Source of the DNA: Paenisporosarcina sp. HGH0030
GTDB taxonomy: Bacteria; Bacillota; Bacilli; Bacillales_A; Planococcaceae
Reading direction: 5' to 3'
NCBI RefSeq assembly: GCF_000411295.1
Contig: NZ_KE150423.1
Location: 186,001 to 250,000 of the forward strand
DNA length: 64,000 nucleotides
Shown here: positions 35,420 through 43,503 of the stretch, in pieces
How the letters are laid out: each line of letters opens with the position of its first letter
Numbering within the stretch: the first letter of the stretch is position 1
Program-made: the position numbers and the translations under genes
The notes under the pieces: model-generated
The model's database searches: none
The model's input: only the letters and a program-made list of their open reading frames with translations
Told to the model about the DNA's origin: nothing

Positions 35420-35757
35420 CACTTTTCTCAATAGTACTTGGTGGTTGTTTTGGCGCTATGTTGAGATATGCCATTTCCCTAAAAATCCAAGGTATGAAAG
35501 GAATTCTGTTGATTAACTGCGCAGGTTCCTTCTTGATGGGCTTATCCCTGTATATAGCCGTGGAAACGAGCTGGTTGCTCATATTTTGGACGGTTGGTTT
35601 TTTAGGTGCATTCACAACTTTTTCGACTTTTGCCGTTCAATTCATTGAAAGCTGGTCGAAAGGACAGCAACGAAAAGCAGTAGGTTATGCATTTTTCACC
35701 CTCGTCGGTGGTTTTTTGTCCGTCACCCTCGGATGGTGGATTGGAACTGTTATATAG
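35416..35757 (+). CDS. crcB: Fluoride channel subunit FluC/CrcB (second of pair)
   Basis: A 113-aa partner: LGGCFGAMLRYAIS, INCAGSFLMG and GFLGAFTTFSTFAVQFIES carry the conserved pore residues. Its start codon overlaps the stop of the first copy, as in other Gram-positive crcB1-crcB2 pairs. Together they export toxic fluoride. Confidence 0.9.
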   Translation: MTLFSIVLGGCFGAMLRYAISLKIQGMKGILLINCAGSFLMGLSLYIAVETSWLLIFWTVGFLGAFTTFSTFAVQFIESWSKGQQRKAVGYAFFTLVGGFLSVTLGWWIGTVI

Positions 35758-35810
35758 CGAATTGCGAATAGATTGTCTCAAACCGTGAATAGAGGGAAAT
35801 ATGAAAGTAG

Positions 35811-35846
35811 TAAAGGGTCTTCCGTGAGAACGGAAGTCCCTTTTTA
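35811..35846. terminator. Bidirectional terminator between crcB pair and P1 peptidase
   Basis: AAAGGGTCTTCCGT pairs with ACGGAAGTCCCTTT, with A- and T-runs on both sides. Confidence 0.85.
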
Positions 35847-36827
35847 TTAGAAATCCCCTTTTTCAATGACTCTGCCTAAACGACCCGTTGTAGTTTCAGC
35901 GAAGCGAATAGACTGATAAACAGATTCTTCCGTAGCTTCAATCACCGCTTGGAATAGTTCATTCATAAGAGGGTGATCATCCCTTAATAACGTTTGTGTT
36001 TCAAACGGATGATTTGATTCATGTGAAATGATATTGGCATTAGAGAATGCGATAACAATGTCACCACTGCCGTTATGTATGTGTGTACCCGTTCGGCCGA
36101 GTCCGATTGCTGCACGTTTCGCCATTCGCTTCAATTGACGTGCGTCTAGAGGAGCGTCTGTTGCAACGATGATAATGACGGACCCATCTGGTTTGTCCAA
36201 ATTGTCTTGTGCCCAATTTGCCATACGACACTCATGAGCACGACCGAAATTCGTTAGTGTAAGAACTCCCACGGTAAATGCGTATTCTTCATGTTTAGCA
36301 ATTCGCGATGAACTCCCGATGCCTCCTTTCACCCCGTAACAAATCATCCCGGTACCAGCACCAACTGCACCTTGTTCAAAACTTCCAGGTGTAGCGTTCT
36401 CCAGAGCTTCAATCGCATGTTCGGGACGAACCGCCATAAGGCGCATCGAATTTAAATGACTATCGTTGCATTCTCCCACTACCAAATTAAGCGAACTCGT
36501 GGAATCTCCGATTGCTGGATTTTGTTCCAACATGAAGGAGAGTGTGCCCTCTAATACCGCTCCGACACTGAATGTATTTGTCAGCATTATGGGCGATTCC
36601 ATTAATCCCAGTTCTTCAAGTTGAATGAGACCGACCGTCTTGCCGAAGCCATTCAGGACAAAACTTGCAGCAGGTACTTTATGTAGGAATGGATTTTGCT
36701 CATGTGGCAATATCGCAGTGACCCCTGTACAAATCGAATCTTTTTCATCCAAATATTGTTTCAACGTGACATGTCCCACTTTTACACCGGGTACATCTGT
36801 AAGTAAATTTAATGGACCTTTTTCCAC
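35847..36827 (-). CDS. P1 family (DmpA-like) aminopeptidase
   Basis: A 326-aa self-processing Ntn-like hydrolase. NLLTDVPGVKVGHVTL opens the family domain; HNGSGDIVIAFSNAN carries the nucleophile Ser at the processing site; GAVGAGTGMICYGVKGGIG is also typical. DmpA enzymes act on N-terminal D- or L-amino acids or beta-peptides. I start at GTG 36827 because AGGAG is 8 nt upstream and homologous sequence begins there, although the frame is open to 36920. Confidence 0.8.
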   Translation of the reverse strand: MEKGPLNLLTDVPGVKVGHVTLKQYLDEKDSICTGVTAILPHEQNPFLHKVPAASFVLNGFGKTVGLIQLEELGLMESPIMLTNTFSVGAVLEGTLSFMLEQNPAIGDSTSSLNLVVGECNDSHLNSMRLMAVRPEHAIEALENATPGSFEQGAVGAGTGMICYGVKGGIGSSSRIAKHEEYAFTVGVLTLTNFGRAHECRMANWAQDNLDKPDGSVIIIVATDAPLDARQLKRMAKRAAIGLGRTGTHIHNGSGDIVIAFSNANIISHESNHPFETQTLLRDDHPLMNELFQAVIEATEESVYQSIRFAETTTGRLGRVIEKGDF

Positions 36828-36925
36828 TGGATCATCTCCTGAACGAACATAAAGACTGACCAATGAATTGGTCAGTCTGAGTTCGAATTTATTAGTAAGT
36901 ACTGAATTCATTTGCTTCAAGGTGT

Positions 36926-37345
36926 TTATTTGATTAGTAGGACAGGTGAATGTACACGTTTTGCCACTTTATGACTTACACTACCAAGCACCATTTCCTG
37001 TAGGGTATTTAGCCCCCGGCTGCCGATTACCACGATATCGTAATTTTCCTGGTTCGCATGCTCCACAATGACAGGACCGGCTTCACCATGCAGCAATTTA
37101 ATTTCAGTTGAAATCCCTTTGGACGTAAATAATTCTTTTATAGGCATAATCTTGTTTTTGCGATCTATATGCAGCTCTTCACTACTCATGCTATGAATGA
37201 CATCAGTCCTTGTTTTATCGTAATCCAAAACATATAACAAGGTAACATGCGCATCCGGACTTGAGCTCGCCAGAAAAACAGCGTGAGTTGCTGCTCTCTT
37301 CGAATGTACAGAACCATCTACGGCCACCAAAATTTGTTTATACAT
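36926..37345 (-). CDS. Universal stress protein UspA family
   Basis: A 139-aa single Usp domain: QILVAVDGSVHSKRAATHAV at the start and the ATP-binding motif VVIGSRGLNTLQEMVLGSVSHKVAKRVHSPVLLIK at the end (G-2x-G-9x-GS). Such ATP-binding stress proteins respond to starvation or envelope stress. The ATG at 37345 follows a GGGGGG site. The P1 peptidase is 98 nt downstream on the same strand. Confidence 0.88.
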   Translation of the reverse strand: MYKQILVAVDGSVHSKRAATHAVFLASSSPDAHVTLLYVLDYDKTRTDVIHSMSSEELHIDRKNKIMPIKELFTSKGISTEIKLLHGEAGPVIVEHANQENYDIVVIGSRGLNTLQEMVLGSVSHKVAKRVHSPVLLIK

Positions 37346-37529
37346 CCTCAACCCCCCTTAGTGAAGTGATTCTTCTCTGCCCTTTCTTTGCTTGAATTAA
37401 TAAATTTAAACCTTATATACATGATATATATTCTCTAGAGTGAAAGCTAAATCCTTTATTTGCGCAGATACATTTTTATTTTTTGGAGTAATCGAAGCAA
37501 TCTTTAAGTACTTCCTAAGAATCAAAACG

Positions 37530-37613
37530 AAGGTGAAAGAAATTTGTGCAACCTGGAATGCCATTCTGTCTACCTGGAACCTAAAAGTGTCAACCTGGAC
37601 CGCGATTCCAAAT
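37530..37613 (+). repeat. 21-bp periodic repeat (heptad-coding)
   Basis: ACCTGG recurs at 37551, 37572 and 37593, exactly 21 nt apart. In the open frame this reads [21 protein letters not shown], three imperfect heptads. The block ends where P-type ATPase sequence begins. Confidence 0.55.
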
Positions 37614-37619
37614 CATAAC

Positions 37620-37850
37620 GCTTTAGAAATGGCTGATGACCTGGAAAAACTTCCATATACCATTCAATTGAGCCGAAAAGCATTGCGTATTATTAAAGAA
37701 AACATTATGTTTGCATTAGGATTAAAAATAGTGGCGTTACTGCTGATCATTCCAGGGTGGCTGACTCTTTGGATTGCGATCTTTGCAGATATGGGGGCAA
37801 CGTTACTCGTTGTATTGAATTCAATGAGATTACTGCGCATTCAAAAGTAA
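37620..37850 (+). pseudogene. C-terminal remnant of a heavy-metal P1B-type ATPase
   Basis: From 37620 the frame reads [20 protein letters not shown], then [20 protein letters not shown] and [13 protein letters not shown]. This is the end of CadA/ZntA/ZosA-type metal ATPases: the MADDL-KLP hinge and the last two helices. The phosphorylation (DKTGT) and metal-binding parts are absent. The frame is open upstream to 37440 but that sequence is unrelated and repetitive, and I see no ribosome site. Confidence 0.75.
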
Positions 37851-37869
37851 CGCAGTTCGGGGGAAGAGC

Positions 37870-38988
37870 ATGCGATTAACAGAATGGACAATGGAAGAGC
37901 AAGAACAACTGATACATTTTATGACCACAAATACCTGGCCTTTTCACGGAAATTCAAATCCTGCGAGAGAAATTATTGAAAAGACTATTGAAGAGGGCGG
38001 GTACGAATCTGACGAAGTCAAAACGTTTTGGGTCGAAAATGATGATCAGCAAAAAGTTGGTATTGTAAAAGTATTCGATTTGCAAGATGAAATACCCGTA
38101 TTTGATTTGCGGATTGCTGATAGTTATCGGGGTCATGGATACGGTCCCGCTGCTTTAATCAAAGTGGCGGAATATGTATTCAATCTGCCTGAAAAGAAAA
38201 TTCGTGTGGAAGGGCATACTCGACAAGATAACTTTGCCATGCGAAAAACGTTTGAACGTGCAGGGTTTGTAAAAGAAGGTCATCTTCGAAAAGCTTGGTT
38301 TTCACCAAAAGAAAATTCCTATTATGATGCTATTACGTATGGAATAACAAGGGAAGATTTTATTGAAGGTACGACTACCCCGGTCTTGTGGGATGATCAG
38401 CAAGTACCTGAGAAATCGGAAGCGAAAGTACATGTTGCGATGCGTAATTTCCCGGATTCATTTGAATCGGAGAGACTCTTTATCCGTGCACCAAAAGTTG
38501 AAGATGCACCACTGGTGTGGGAAAGTGTCAAAGTATCCCACAAAGCCCTCCAACCATGGATGCCGTGGGCACAAAGTAGTCAAAAAATCGAAGACACAAC
38601 TGAAAATACAAGACAGGCTGTTGCCGATTTTGTCACAAGGAAAGATTTGCGACTTCATTTGTTTTTAAAAGAAACAGGTGAGTTTATTGGAGCAAGCGGC
38701 TTTCATCGTATAAATTGGGACATACCTAAGGTTGAAATTGGGTACTGGTTGGACAGTCGATTTGAAGGGAAAGGCTATATGACGGAAGCGGCTGAGCGCT
38801 TGACTGAATTTGCTTTCGAAGAGTTGGGAGCCAGAAGAGTGGAAATTCGGTGCGATACAGATAATGTGAGAAGTCGTGCTGTCGCTGAACGATTAAAATT
38901 TACGTTAGAAGGAATTCTGAAGCAGGAGTCGCTATCTGCGGATGGTAAATATATACGTGATACTTGTATCTACGCCAAAATCAAATAA
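37870..38988 (+). CDS. Tandem GNAT-GNAT acetyltransferase fusion
   Basis: A 372-aa protein with two complete GNAT domains. Domain 1 (about 1-165) has DSYRGHGYGPAALIKVAEY and NFAMRKTFERAGFVKEG. Domain 2 (about 195-372) is RimJ/RimL-like, with ESERLFIRAPKVEDA, WLDSRFEGKGYMTEAA and NVRSRAVAERLKFTLEG. RimJ/L enzymes acetylate protein N-termini or small amines; the acceptors here are unknown. GGGGGAAGAG precedes ATG 37870. Confidence 0.85.
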   Translation: MRLTEWTMEEQEQLIHFMTTNTWPFHGNSNPAREIIEKTIEEGGYESDEVKTFWVENDDQQKVGIVKVFDLQDEIPVFDLRIADSYRGHGYGPAALIKVAEYVFNLPEKKIRVEGHTRQDNFAMRKTFERAGFVKEGHLRKAWFSPKENSYYDAITYGITREDFIEGTTTPVLWDDQQVPEKSEAKVHVAMRNFPDSFESERLFIRAPKVEDAPLVWESVKVSHKALQPWMPWAQSSQKIEDTTENTRQAVADFVTRKDLRLHLFLKETGEFIGASGFHRINWDIPKVEIGYWLDSRFEGKGYMTEAAERLTEFAFEELGARRVEIRCDTDNVRSRAVAERLKFTLEGILKQESLSADGKYIRDTCIYAKIK

Positions 38989-38992
38989 CGTG

Positions 38993-39028
38993 AAAAGGGA
39001 TGTCCGTAATATACGGACATCCCTTTTG
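38993..39028. terminator. Bidirectional terminator after the GNAT fusion
   Basis: AAAAGGGATGTCCGT pairs with ACGGACATCCCTTTT around a short loop; it also serves the small minus-strand gene. Confidence 0.88.
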
Positions 39029-39184
39029 TTACACTTTTCGTTTACCCGTTACTAATTGTACGACTAAAATGATGCCTGCAATTAATAAAATCAAGTGAAT
39101 CAGACCGCCGCCAATTTTAAATACAAGTCCTAATAACCAAAAAACTAATAATACGACGATGATCATCCATAATATTCTACCCAT
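39029..39184 (-). CDS. lmo0937-family small membrane protein (51 aa)
   Basis: A 51-aa protein starting MGRILWMIIVVLLVFWLLGL, then FKIGGGLIHLILLIAGIILV and a basic tail: two short helices around a Gly-rich turn. This is the pattern of the lmo0937 family, found widely in Bacilli and linked to the SigB general stress response in Listeria. AGAGAGGATGAG precedes the ATG. A SigB-like promoter lies upstream at 39230-39255. Confidence 0.8.
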   Translation of the reverse strand: MGRILWMIIVVLLVFWLLGLVFKIGGGLIHLILLIAGIILVVQLVTGKRKV

Positions 39185-39489
39185 TCAAGCTCATCCTCTC
39201 TGCATTTAGGCCGCTTTTATATTAGTAAAGTACCCCTGATATTTTCGCCATAAACCACTCAAACTAAAATTAAGTTGTTTTTTGTACGTTTCGGCATATA
39301 TAGCTTGCACATCCTACATAATTAGGAGATGCAACTTTGTAATTAACACTTTTGGGAAAGTATCTGCTTTTAATGACCATTTAGAGTATGTGTTGATTTT
39401 AACATCCTGTTGCGCTTTGCTTTATTCATTGAGAACGATAAGCGACTATAGTACACTTGTATAAGCTATGGAAAGAGAGGAACAGAGTG
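39185..39489. other. Intergenic region between the small stress gene and mntR
   Basis: A 305-bp AT-rich region. Beyond the SigB-like promoter it holds no convincing gene; a 60-codon plus-strand frame (39282-39464) lacks a ribosome site and looks random. TATAGT at 39448 is a possible -10 for mntR. Confidence 0.4.
39230..39255 (-). promoter_or_regulatory. SigB-like promoter of the lmo0937-family gene
   Basis: On the minus strand GTTTAT and GGGTAC are 14 nt apart, close to the SigB consensus GTTTAA-N12-15-GGGTAT, 46 nt ahead of the start codon. Confidence 0.6.
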
Positions 39490-39912
39490 ATGCCGACACC
39501 TAGTATGGAAGACCATATTGAACAAATCTATATGCTGATTGAGCAAAAAGGATATGCGCGTGTATCGGATATCGCTGAATCCCTTTCAGTTCTTCCTTCT
39601 TCTGTAACGAAAATGGTTCAAAAACTCGACAAAGATGGATACTTGATATATGAACGCTACCGAGGTCTGATGTTAACACCGAAAGGGTTGAAATTAGGAA
39701 AGCGGTTGGTTAAGCGTCATGATTTGTTGGAACAATTTTTGCGTTTAATTGGCGTACAGGAAGACAAAATATATGAAGATGTTGAGGGAATAGAACATCA
39801 CTTAAGCTGGAATTCGATCGATCGTATTGCAGACTTGATTCAAGCGATGGAAGAAAACCCTGACTTTCTTCAAAAACTAGAAGAACTTAAAGAACAGCAA
39901 CAATCAGAATAG
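39490..39912 (+). CDS. mntR: Manganese-responsive repressor MntR
   Basis: A 140-aa DtxR-family regulator almost word-for-word like Bacillus MntR. Metal ligands Asp8, Glu11, His77, Glu99, Glu102 and His103 are all present ([29 protein letters not shown]). It represses Mn2+ uptake genes (mntH, mntABCD), none of which is in this window. ATG 39490 follows AGAGAGGAACAGAG. Confidence 0.95.
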   Translation: MPTPSMEDHIEQIYMLIEQKGYARVSDIAESLSVLPSSVTKMVQKLDKDGYLIYERYRGLMLTPKGLKLGKRLVKRHDLLEQFLRLIGVQEDKIYEDVEGIEHHLSWNSIDRIADLIQAMEENPDFLQKLEELKEQQQSE

Positions 39913-39936
39913 GAAAAAGCGAAAGGAGTGTCCGCT

Positions 39937-40803
39937 ATGAGCGAAATGATATCTGGAGAAATTGTTGACTTACAGATAAAGTCACAGGAATCTTCTAAAT
40001 GGATATTATCCAATGGTGAAATTGAAGTACCAATCAATGGATCTGAAGCACCTGAAGGAGTTCAGGAAGGCGATACAATTAAAGTATTTTTATTTAAAGA
40101 CCGTCGTGGCAATTTAAGTGCAACTTCCACATTGCCACATATCACAAAAGGTACTTACGGATGGGCAAGAGTCATTAAAATGGACGAGCGTGAAGGTGCA
40201 GTCGTAGATATCGGCAGTTCACGTGAAGTCATTGTGAAACCATCTGACTTGCCATTATTAAAAGAGCTATGGCCAAAAACTGGTGATCATTTATACATGA
40301 CATTGAGAACCGATTTTAAAGGAGACTTATTCGGTCGACTGGCAACCGAAGATCGCGTAGCTGAAACATTCGTGGAAGCACCTACATCTGTAATGAATGA
40401 AAATTTGAAGGCTAGAGCATACCGCTTATTGCCAATCGGTTCGTTTTTCATCAGCGTTCCTCAAGGATACAGAGTATTTGTTCACCACACGGAACAAATG
40501 GCTGAACCACGTATAGGTGAAGAAGTTGATATTCGGGTGATTGGTGTGAAAGAGGATGGGTCATTGAATGGCTCGATGCTGCCACGAAAACAGGAGCGCT
40601 TGATGGATGATGCAGAAACACTGTATCGTTACTTGCAGGATGTTGGCGGTAAAATGCCATTTACTGATAAATCGACTCCAGATGAAATTTACGACATGTT
40701 CAATTTGAGCAAAGCTTCTTTTAAACGTGCATTAGGGAAGTTAATGAAAGAAAAGAAAATTGAACAAAAAGATGGTTGGACTTTGGTCAAATCTGACATT
40801 TAA
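39937..40803 (+). CDS. cvfB: S1-domain RNA-binding protein CvfB/YitL
   Basis: A 288-aa protein with three S1-like OB folds and a C-terminal winged helix (STPDEIYDMFNLSKASFKRALGKLMKEKKI). ARVIKMDEREGAVVDIGSSREVIV and PIGSFFISVPQGYRVFVHH are typical of CvfB, an RNA-binding factor affecting virulence-gene expression in staphylococci. It follows mntR by 24 nt; AAAGGAG is 10 nt before ATG 39937. Confidence 0.9.
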   Translation: MSEMISGEIVDLQIKSQESSKWILSNGEIEVPINGSEAPEGVQEGDTIKVFLFKDRRGNLSATSTLPHITKGTYGWARVIKMDEREGAVVDIGSSREVIVKPSDLPLLKELWPKTGDHLYMTLRTDFKGDLFGRLATEDRVAETFVEAPTSVMNENLKARAYRLLPIGSFFISVPQGYRVFVHHTEQMAEPRIGEEVDIRVIGVKEDGSLNGSMLPRKQERLMDDAETLYRYLQDVGGKMPFTDKSTPDEIYDMFNLSKASFKRALGKLMKEKKIEQKDGWTLVKSDI

Positions 40804-40824
40804 GTTTAAAATACACCTTCAATG

Positions 40825-40871
40825 GGCACAAAAAGAATGGGGAGAAAAATCTCGCCGAAACTTTTTGTGCC
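40825..40871. terminator. Long hairpin after cvfB, probable terminator
   Basis: GGCACAAAAAG pairs perfectly with CTTTTTGTGCC, and the 25-nt loop contains a nested stem (GGGGAGA/TCTCGCC). The T-run is inside the stem rather than after it, so terminator function is uncertain. Confidence 0.5.
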
Positions 40872-40965
40872 TATTCGTCGTATTATCAAAAGGGAAGCAT
40901 ATTCATAGACAGAATGGCTTGACCCATCACAATAAGAATTGTTCGTTCTGAGAGGAGAAATATCA

Positions 40966-41880
40966 ATGAAAAAGAATATTGTCCGCTTTGCTTCATTTCT
41001 ATTAGCTGCCTCGTTGCTAATGCCTTCTGGTGCTTTGGCAAGCACAGGTTCCTCATCTTCTGGAAATGTAATTAATGAAAAATTTGGCATGCCAATCGTC
41101 GTGTACGGAGCTGATTTAACAGAAGCTGAAAAACAAAGTGTCAAAGACAGTCTGAATGTGACGAGTGAAAGCGAAGTCGAAGAAATCTCAGTAAATGGCG
41201 ATGATTTAGTTAAGTATATTAAAGATGGAGATTCATCAGCCCGTATGTTTTCATCCGCAAAAATTACACGCGAGGATGCAGGCAAAGGCTTAGTGATTAA
41301 AATCGTGACAGAAGAGAATATCACGCAAGTAACCGCTGAAATGTACGAAAATGCAATGTTAACTGCCGGAATCGAAGATGCAACGGTTGAAGTGGCAGCA
41401 CCAAAGAAAGTAACGGGTCATTCCGCTTTAGTAGGGATTTACAAAGCATATGAAGTCAGTGGAGAAACATTGGACAAAGAGCGTACGGATGTAGCGAATG
41501 AAGAACTTTCCGTGGCAACCATTTTAGCTGATAAACCGGGTATTGATGAAGCAAAAGTAAGTGAACTGTTAACGGAGATTAAAAAAGATATCGCAGAACA
41601 AAATCCTGCAACTAAAGAAGAAGTTGAAAAGATTGTTCAAGATCAATTGGCGAAACTCCAAATTGAGTTAAGTCCAGAAGACCGTCAATTATTGGTCGAC
41701 TTAATGGATCGTATTCGACAACTGGACATCGATTTCAGTAAATGGTCTGATCAATTGAATGACTTAAGCAAAACAATTGAAGATAAAATCGGCAACATTG
41801 TTGAAAATGAAGGCTTTTGGCAAAGTGTTAAAGACTTCTTCAATAGTTTAATCGATTCCATTCGGTCATTATTTAATTAA
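40966..41880 (+). CDS. Secreted DUF1002 protein (YpuA-like)
   Basis: A 304-aa protein with a Sec signal peptide (cleavage likely after ALA at about residue 25). VVYGADLTEAEKQSVKDSLNV and AGKGLVIKIVTEENITQVTAEMYENAMLTAGI are the DUF1002 core. The C-terminal half is helical and charged, ending in an amphipathic segment. Function unknown; homologues occur across Bacilli and Clostridia. GAGAGGAG precedes ATG 40966. Confidence 0.88.
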   Translation: MKKNIVRFASFLLAASLLMPSGALASTGSSSSGNVINEKFGMPIVVYGADLTEAEKQSVKDSLNVTSESEVEEISVNGDDLVKYIKDGDSSARMFSSAKITREDAGKGLVIKIVTEENITQVTAEMYENAMLTAGIEDATVEVAAPKKVTGHSALVGIYKAYEVSGETLDKERTDVANEELSVATILADKPGIDEAKVSELLTEIKKDIAEQNPATKEEVEKIVQDQLAKLQIELSPEDRQLLVDLMDRIRQLDIDFSKWSDQLNDLSKTIEDKIGNIVENEGFWQSVKDFFNSLIDSIRSLFN

Positions 41881-41883
41881 GTG

Positions 41884-41910
41884 AAAAACCTCCCAAGTGG
41901 AGGTTTTTTT
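41884..41910 (+). terminator. Terminator of the DUF1002 gene
   Basis: AAAAACCTCC pairs with GGAGGTTTTT and is followed by T residues. Confidence 0.88.
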
Positions 41911-41967
41911 CATGAGGTGAAATGTTTAAATCTTGTACATGCAGCTACTTTCTTTCAAGGCTCAATT

Positions 41968-42054
41968 GGTCTAGCTCCAGTGCAAGAAAGGCGAAATATA
42001 CGTTTTCTTCCTTCCATCGCCGGTGTCAAACTAGAGCGGAACTTTTCACTTTTC
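41968..42054. repeat. Second-family dispersed repeat, copy F
   Basis: Framed by GGTCTAGCTCCAGTGC and CTAGAGCGGAACTTTTC, it shares the frame and the internal CTTCCA / GCCGGTGTC blocks with the copy at 30318-30412. No gene covers it. Confidence 0.55.
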
Positions 42055-42112
42055 TACATTGAAACAGAACAATTGCGCATCCTTTAATTGCGTGATAAAC
42101 TAAAAGAAAAAA

Positions 42113-42130
42113 TATCTCGAATTCGAGATA
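42113..42130 (+). promoter_or_regulatory. Perfect palindromic MhqR-type operator
   Basis: TATCTCGAATTCGAGATA is a perfect 18-bp palindrome and equals the MhqR consensus known from the B. subtilis mhqNOP and mhqED promoters. It lies 22 nt ahead of the dioxygenase start; TTGCGT at 42088-42093 is a possible -35. Confidence 0.85.
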
Positions 42131-42152
42131 TTTTTATATAGGAGGAATTATT

Positions 42153-43121
42153 ATGGAATTGGCCGGTATTCATCATGTATCAGCAATTACAGCGAACGCT
42201 GAAAAAAACTTTGATTTCTTTACTCGTATAATGGGTATGCGACTCGTGAAAAAAAGTGTGAATCAAGATAACACATCGTCATATCATCTGTTTTATGCGG
42301 ATGCGGTAGGTACACCTGGGACGGATATGACCTATTTTGATATTCCGCACGCAGCAAAAACAGTACCTGGTGTTTCAAGCATCAGTAACACGGCTTTTCG
42401 CGTAAAAAGTGAAGATGCCCTGGCATTTTGGAAAGAACGCTTTACGGAACACAATGTTTATTTCGAAGAAGTGATTGAACGTTTCGGAAGAAGAACGATG
42501 TATTTTGAAGACTTTGAAGGATCACGTCTCATGTTGGTAGTTGATGATGGAAAAGGAGTACCTTATGGAATCCCTTGGACAAAATCAGCGGTTCCTGAAG
42601 AATTTGCAGTTGTTGGATTAGGGCATGTCACTTTGACTGTTCGCAAAGCTGAACAAACACAACTTGTCTTGACTGAAGTATTAGGTTTTACAAAAGTAGG
42701 CACGTATCCATCACCTATTCAAGGAATGCCTGAGATTACGGTTTTCTCCACTGGGGAAGGTGGGCCTGCATCAGAAGTGCATATTGAAGAACGTCCCGAT
42801 TTGCCAATGGAGCGACCAGGTCGTGGGAGTGTCCATCATGTGGCATTCCGGGTAAAAACGTTTGAAGACTATGATAAATGGGAAGAGTTACTCCGTTCAA
42901 AAGGATTTATGACTTCTGGCAAAGTTGATCGCTACTACTTTAAATCAATTTATTTCCGTGAACCAAATGGAATATTATATGAACTGGCGACTGATGAGCC
43001 AGGGTTTGCCACTGATGAGTCAATGGATACATTAGGTGAAACCCTTGCATTGCCACCGTTTTTGGAATCACGTCGTGAACAAATCGAAGCCTCACTTCGC
43101 CCGCTTTCATTGAAAGAGTAG
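42153..43121 (+). CDS. Ring-cleaving dioxygenase, MhqO/MhqE/MhqA-like
   Basis: A 322-aa protein with two tandem VOC modules (AGIHHVSAITANAEKNFDFF and GLGHVTLTVRKAEQTQ), and the metal-ligand strand SVHHVAFRVKT plus FREPNGILYELATDEPGF. This is the Bacillus MhqA/E/O family, which protects against methylhydroquinone and catechol. The MhqR-type operator directly upstream supports that role. AGGAGGAATT precedes the ATG. Confidence 0.9.
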   Translation: MELAGIHHVSAITANAEKNFDFFTRIMGMRLVKKSVNQDNTSSYHLFYADAVGTPGTDMTYFDIPHAAKTVPGVSSISNTAFRVKSEDALAFWKERFTEHNVYFEEVIERFGRRTMYFEDFEGSRLMLVVDDGKGVPYGIPWTKSAVPEEFAVVGLGHVTLTVRKAEQTQLVLTEVLGFTKVGTYPSPIQGMPEITVFSTGEGGPASEVHIEERPDLPMERPGRGSVHHVAFRVKTFEDYDKWEELLRSKGFMTSGKVDRYYFKSIYFREPNGILYELATDEPGFATDESMDTLGETLALPPFLESRREQIEASLRPLSLKE

Positions 43122-43154
43122 ATTATGCTACACTGAAAAAAAGGAGTGATGGGA

Positions 43155-43436
43155 ATGGAGTTCCAGTTTAAAGAATTAGGTCATGATGCATACGCAATTG
43201 TGCATGAAAAAGATGGTCAGGCCTTAGGGGAAATTACATGGACGTTGCTTGGGGATGTAATGGTGATGGATCATACATTTGTTTCTCCGGCACTTCGGGG
43301 GCAAGGGGTAGCTAAACAATTACTCGATCATTCAGCAGCATATGCTCGGGAAAACGAATATAAAATGGAAGCCGTTTGTTCATATGTCGTGTCTGCTTTC
43401 AATCAATCAGATGAATATGAAGATCTTAAAGCATAA
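43155..43436 (+). CDS. Small GNAT acetyltransferase (YjdJ/GtlG-like)
   Basis: A 93-aa minimal GNAT of the type (COG2388) with GEITWTLLGDVMVMDHTFVSPALRGQGVAKQLLDHSAAYA as the acetyl-CoA site. The substrate is unknown. AAAGGAGTG is 8 nt before ATG 43155. It lies 33 nt after the dioxygenase gene and may share its MhqR-type control. Confidence 0.85.
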   Translation: MEFQFKELGHDAYAIVHEKDGQALGEITWTLLGDVMVMDHTFVSPALRGQGVAKQLLDHSAAYARENEYKMEAVCSYVVSAFNQSDEYEDLKA

Positions 43437-43477
43437 AAAAGGCAATCCGCTAATTCATTTAGTGGGTTGCCTTTTAT
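43436..43477. terminator. Terminator after the small GNAT gene
   Basis: AAAAAAGGCAATCCGCTAA pairs with TTAGTGGGTTGCCTTTT, including G-U pairs. Confidence 0.8.
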
Positions 43478-43503
43478 GTCGACTTCGTCATATTGTTTAT
43501 CCC

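Noticed and set aside
39282-39464. 60-codon plus-strand frame before mntR
   Set aside because: No ribosome site, no homology-like pattern, and it lies in an AT-rich promoter region.
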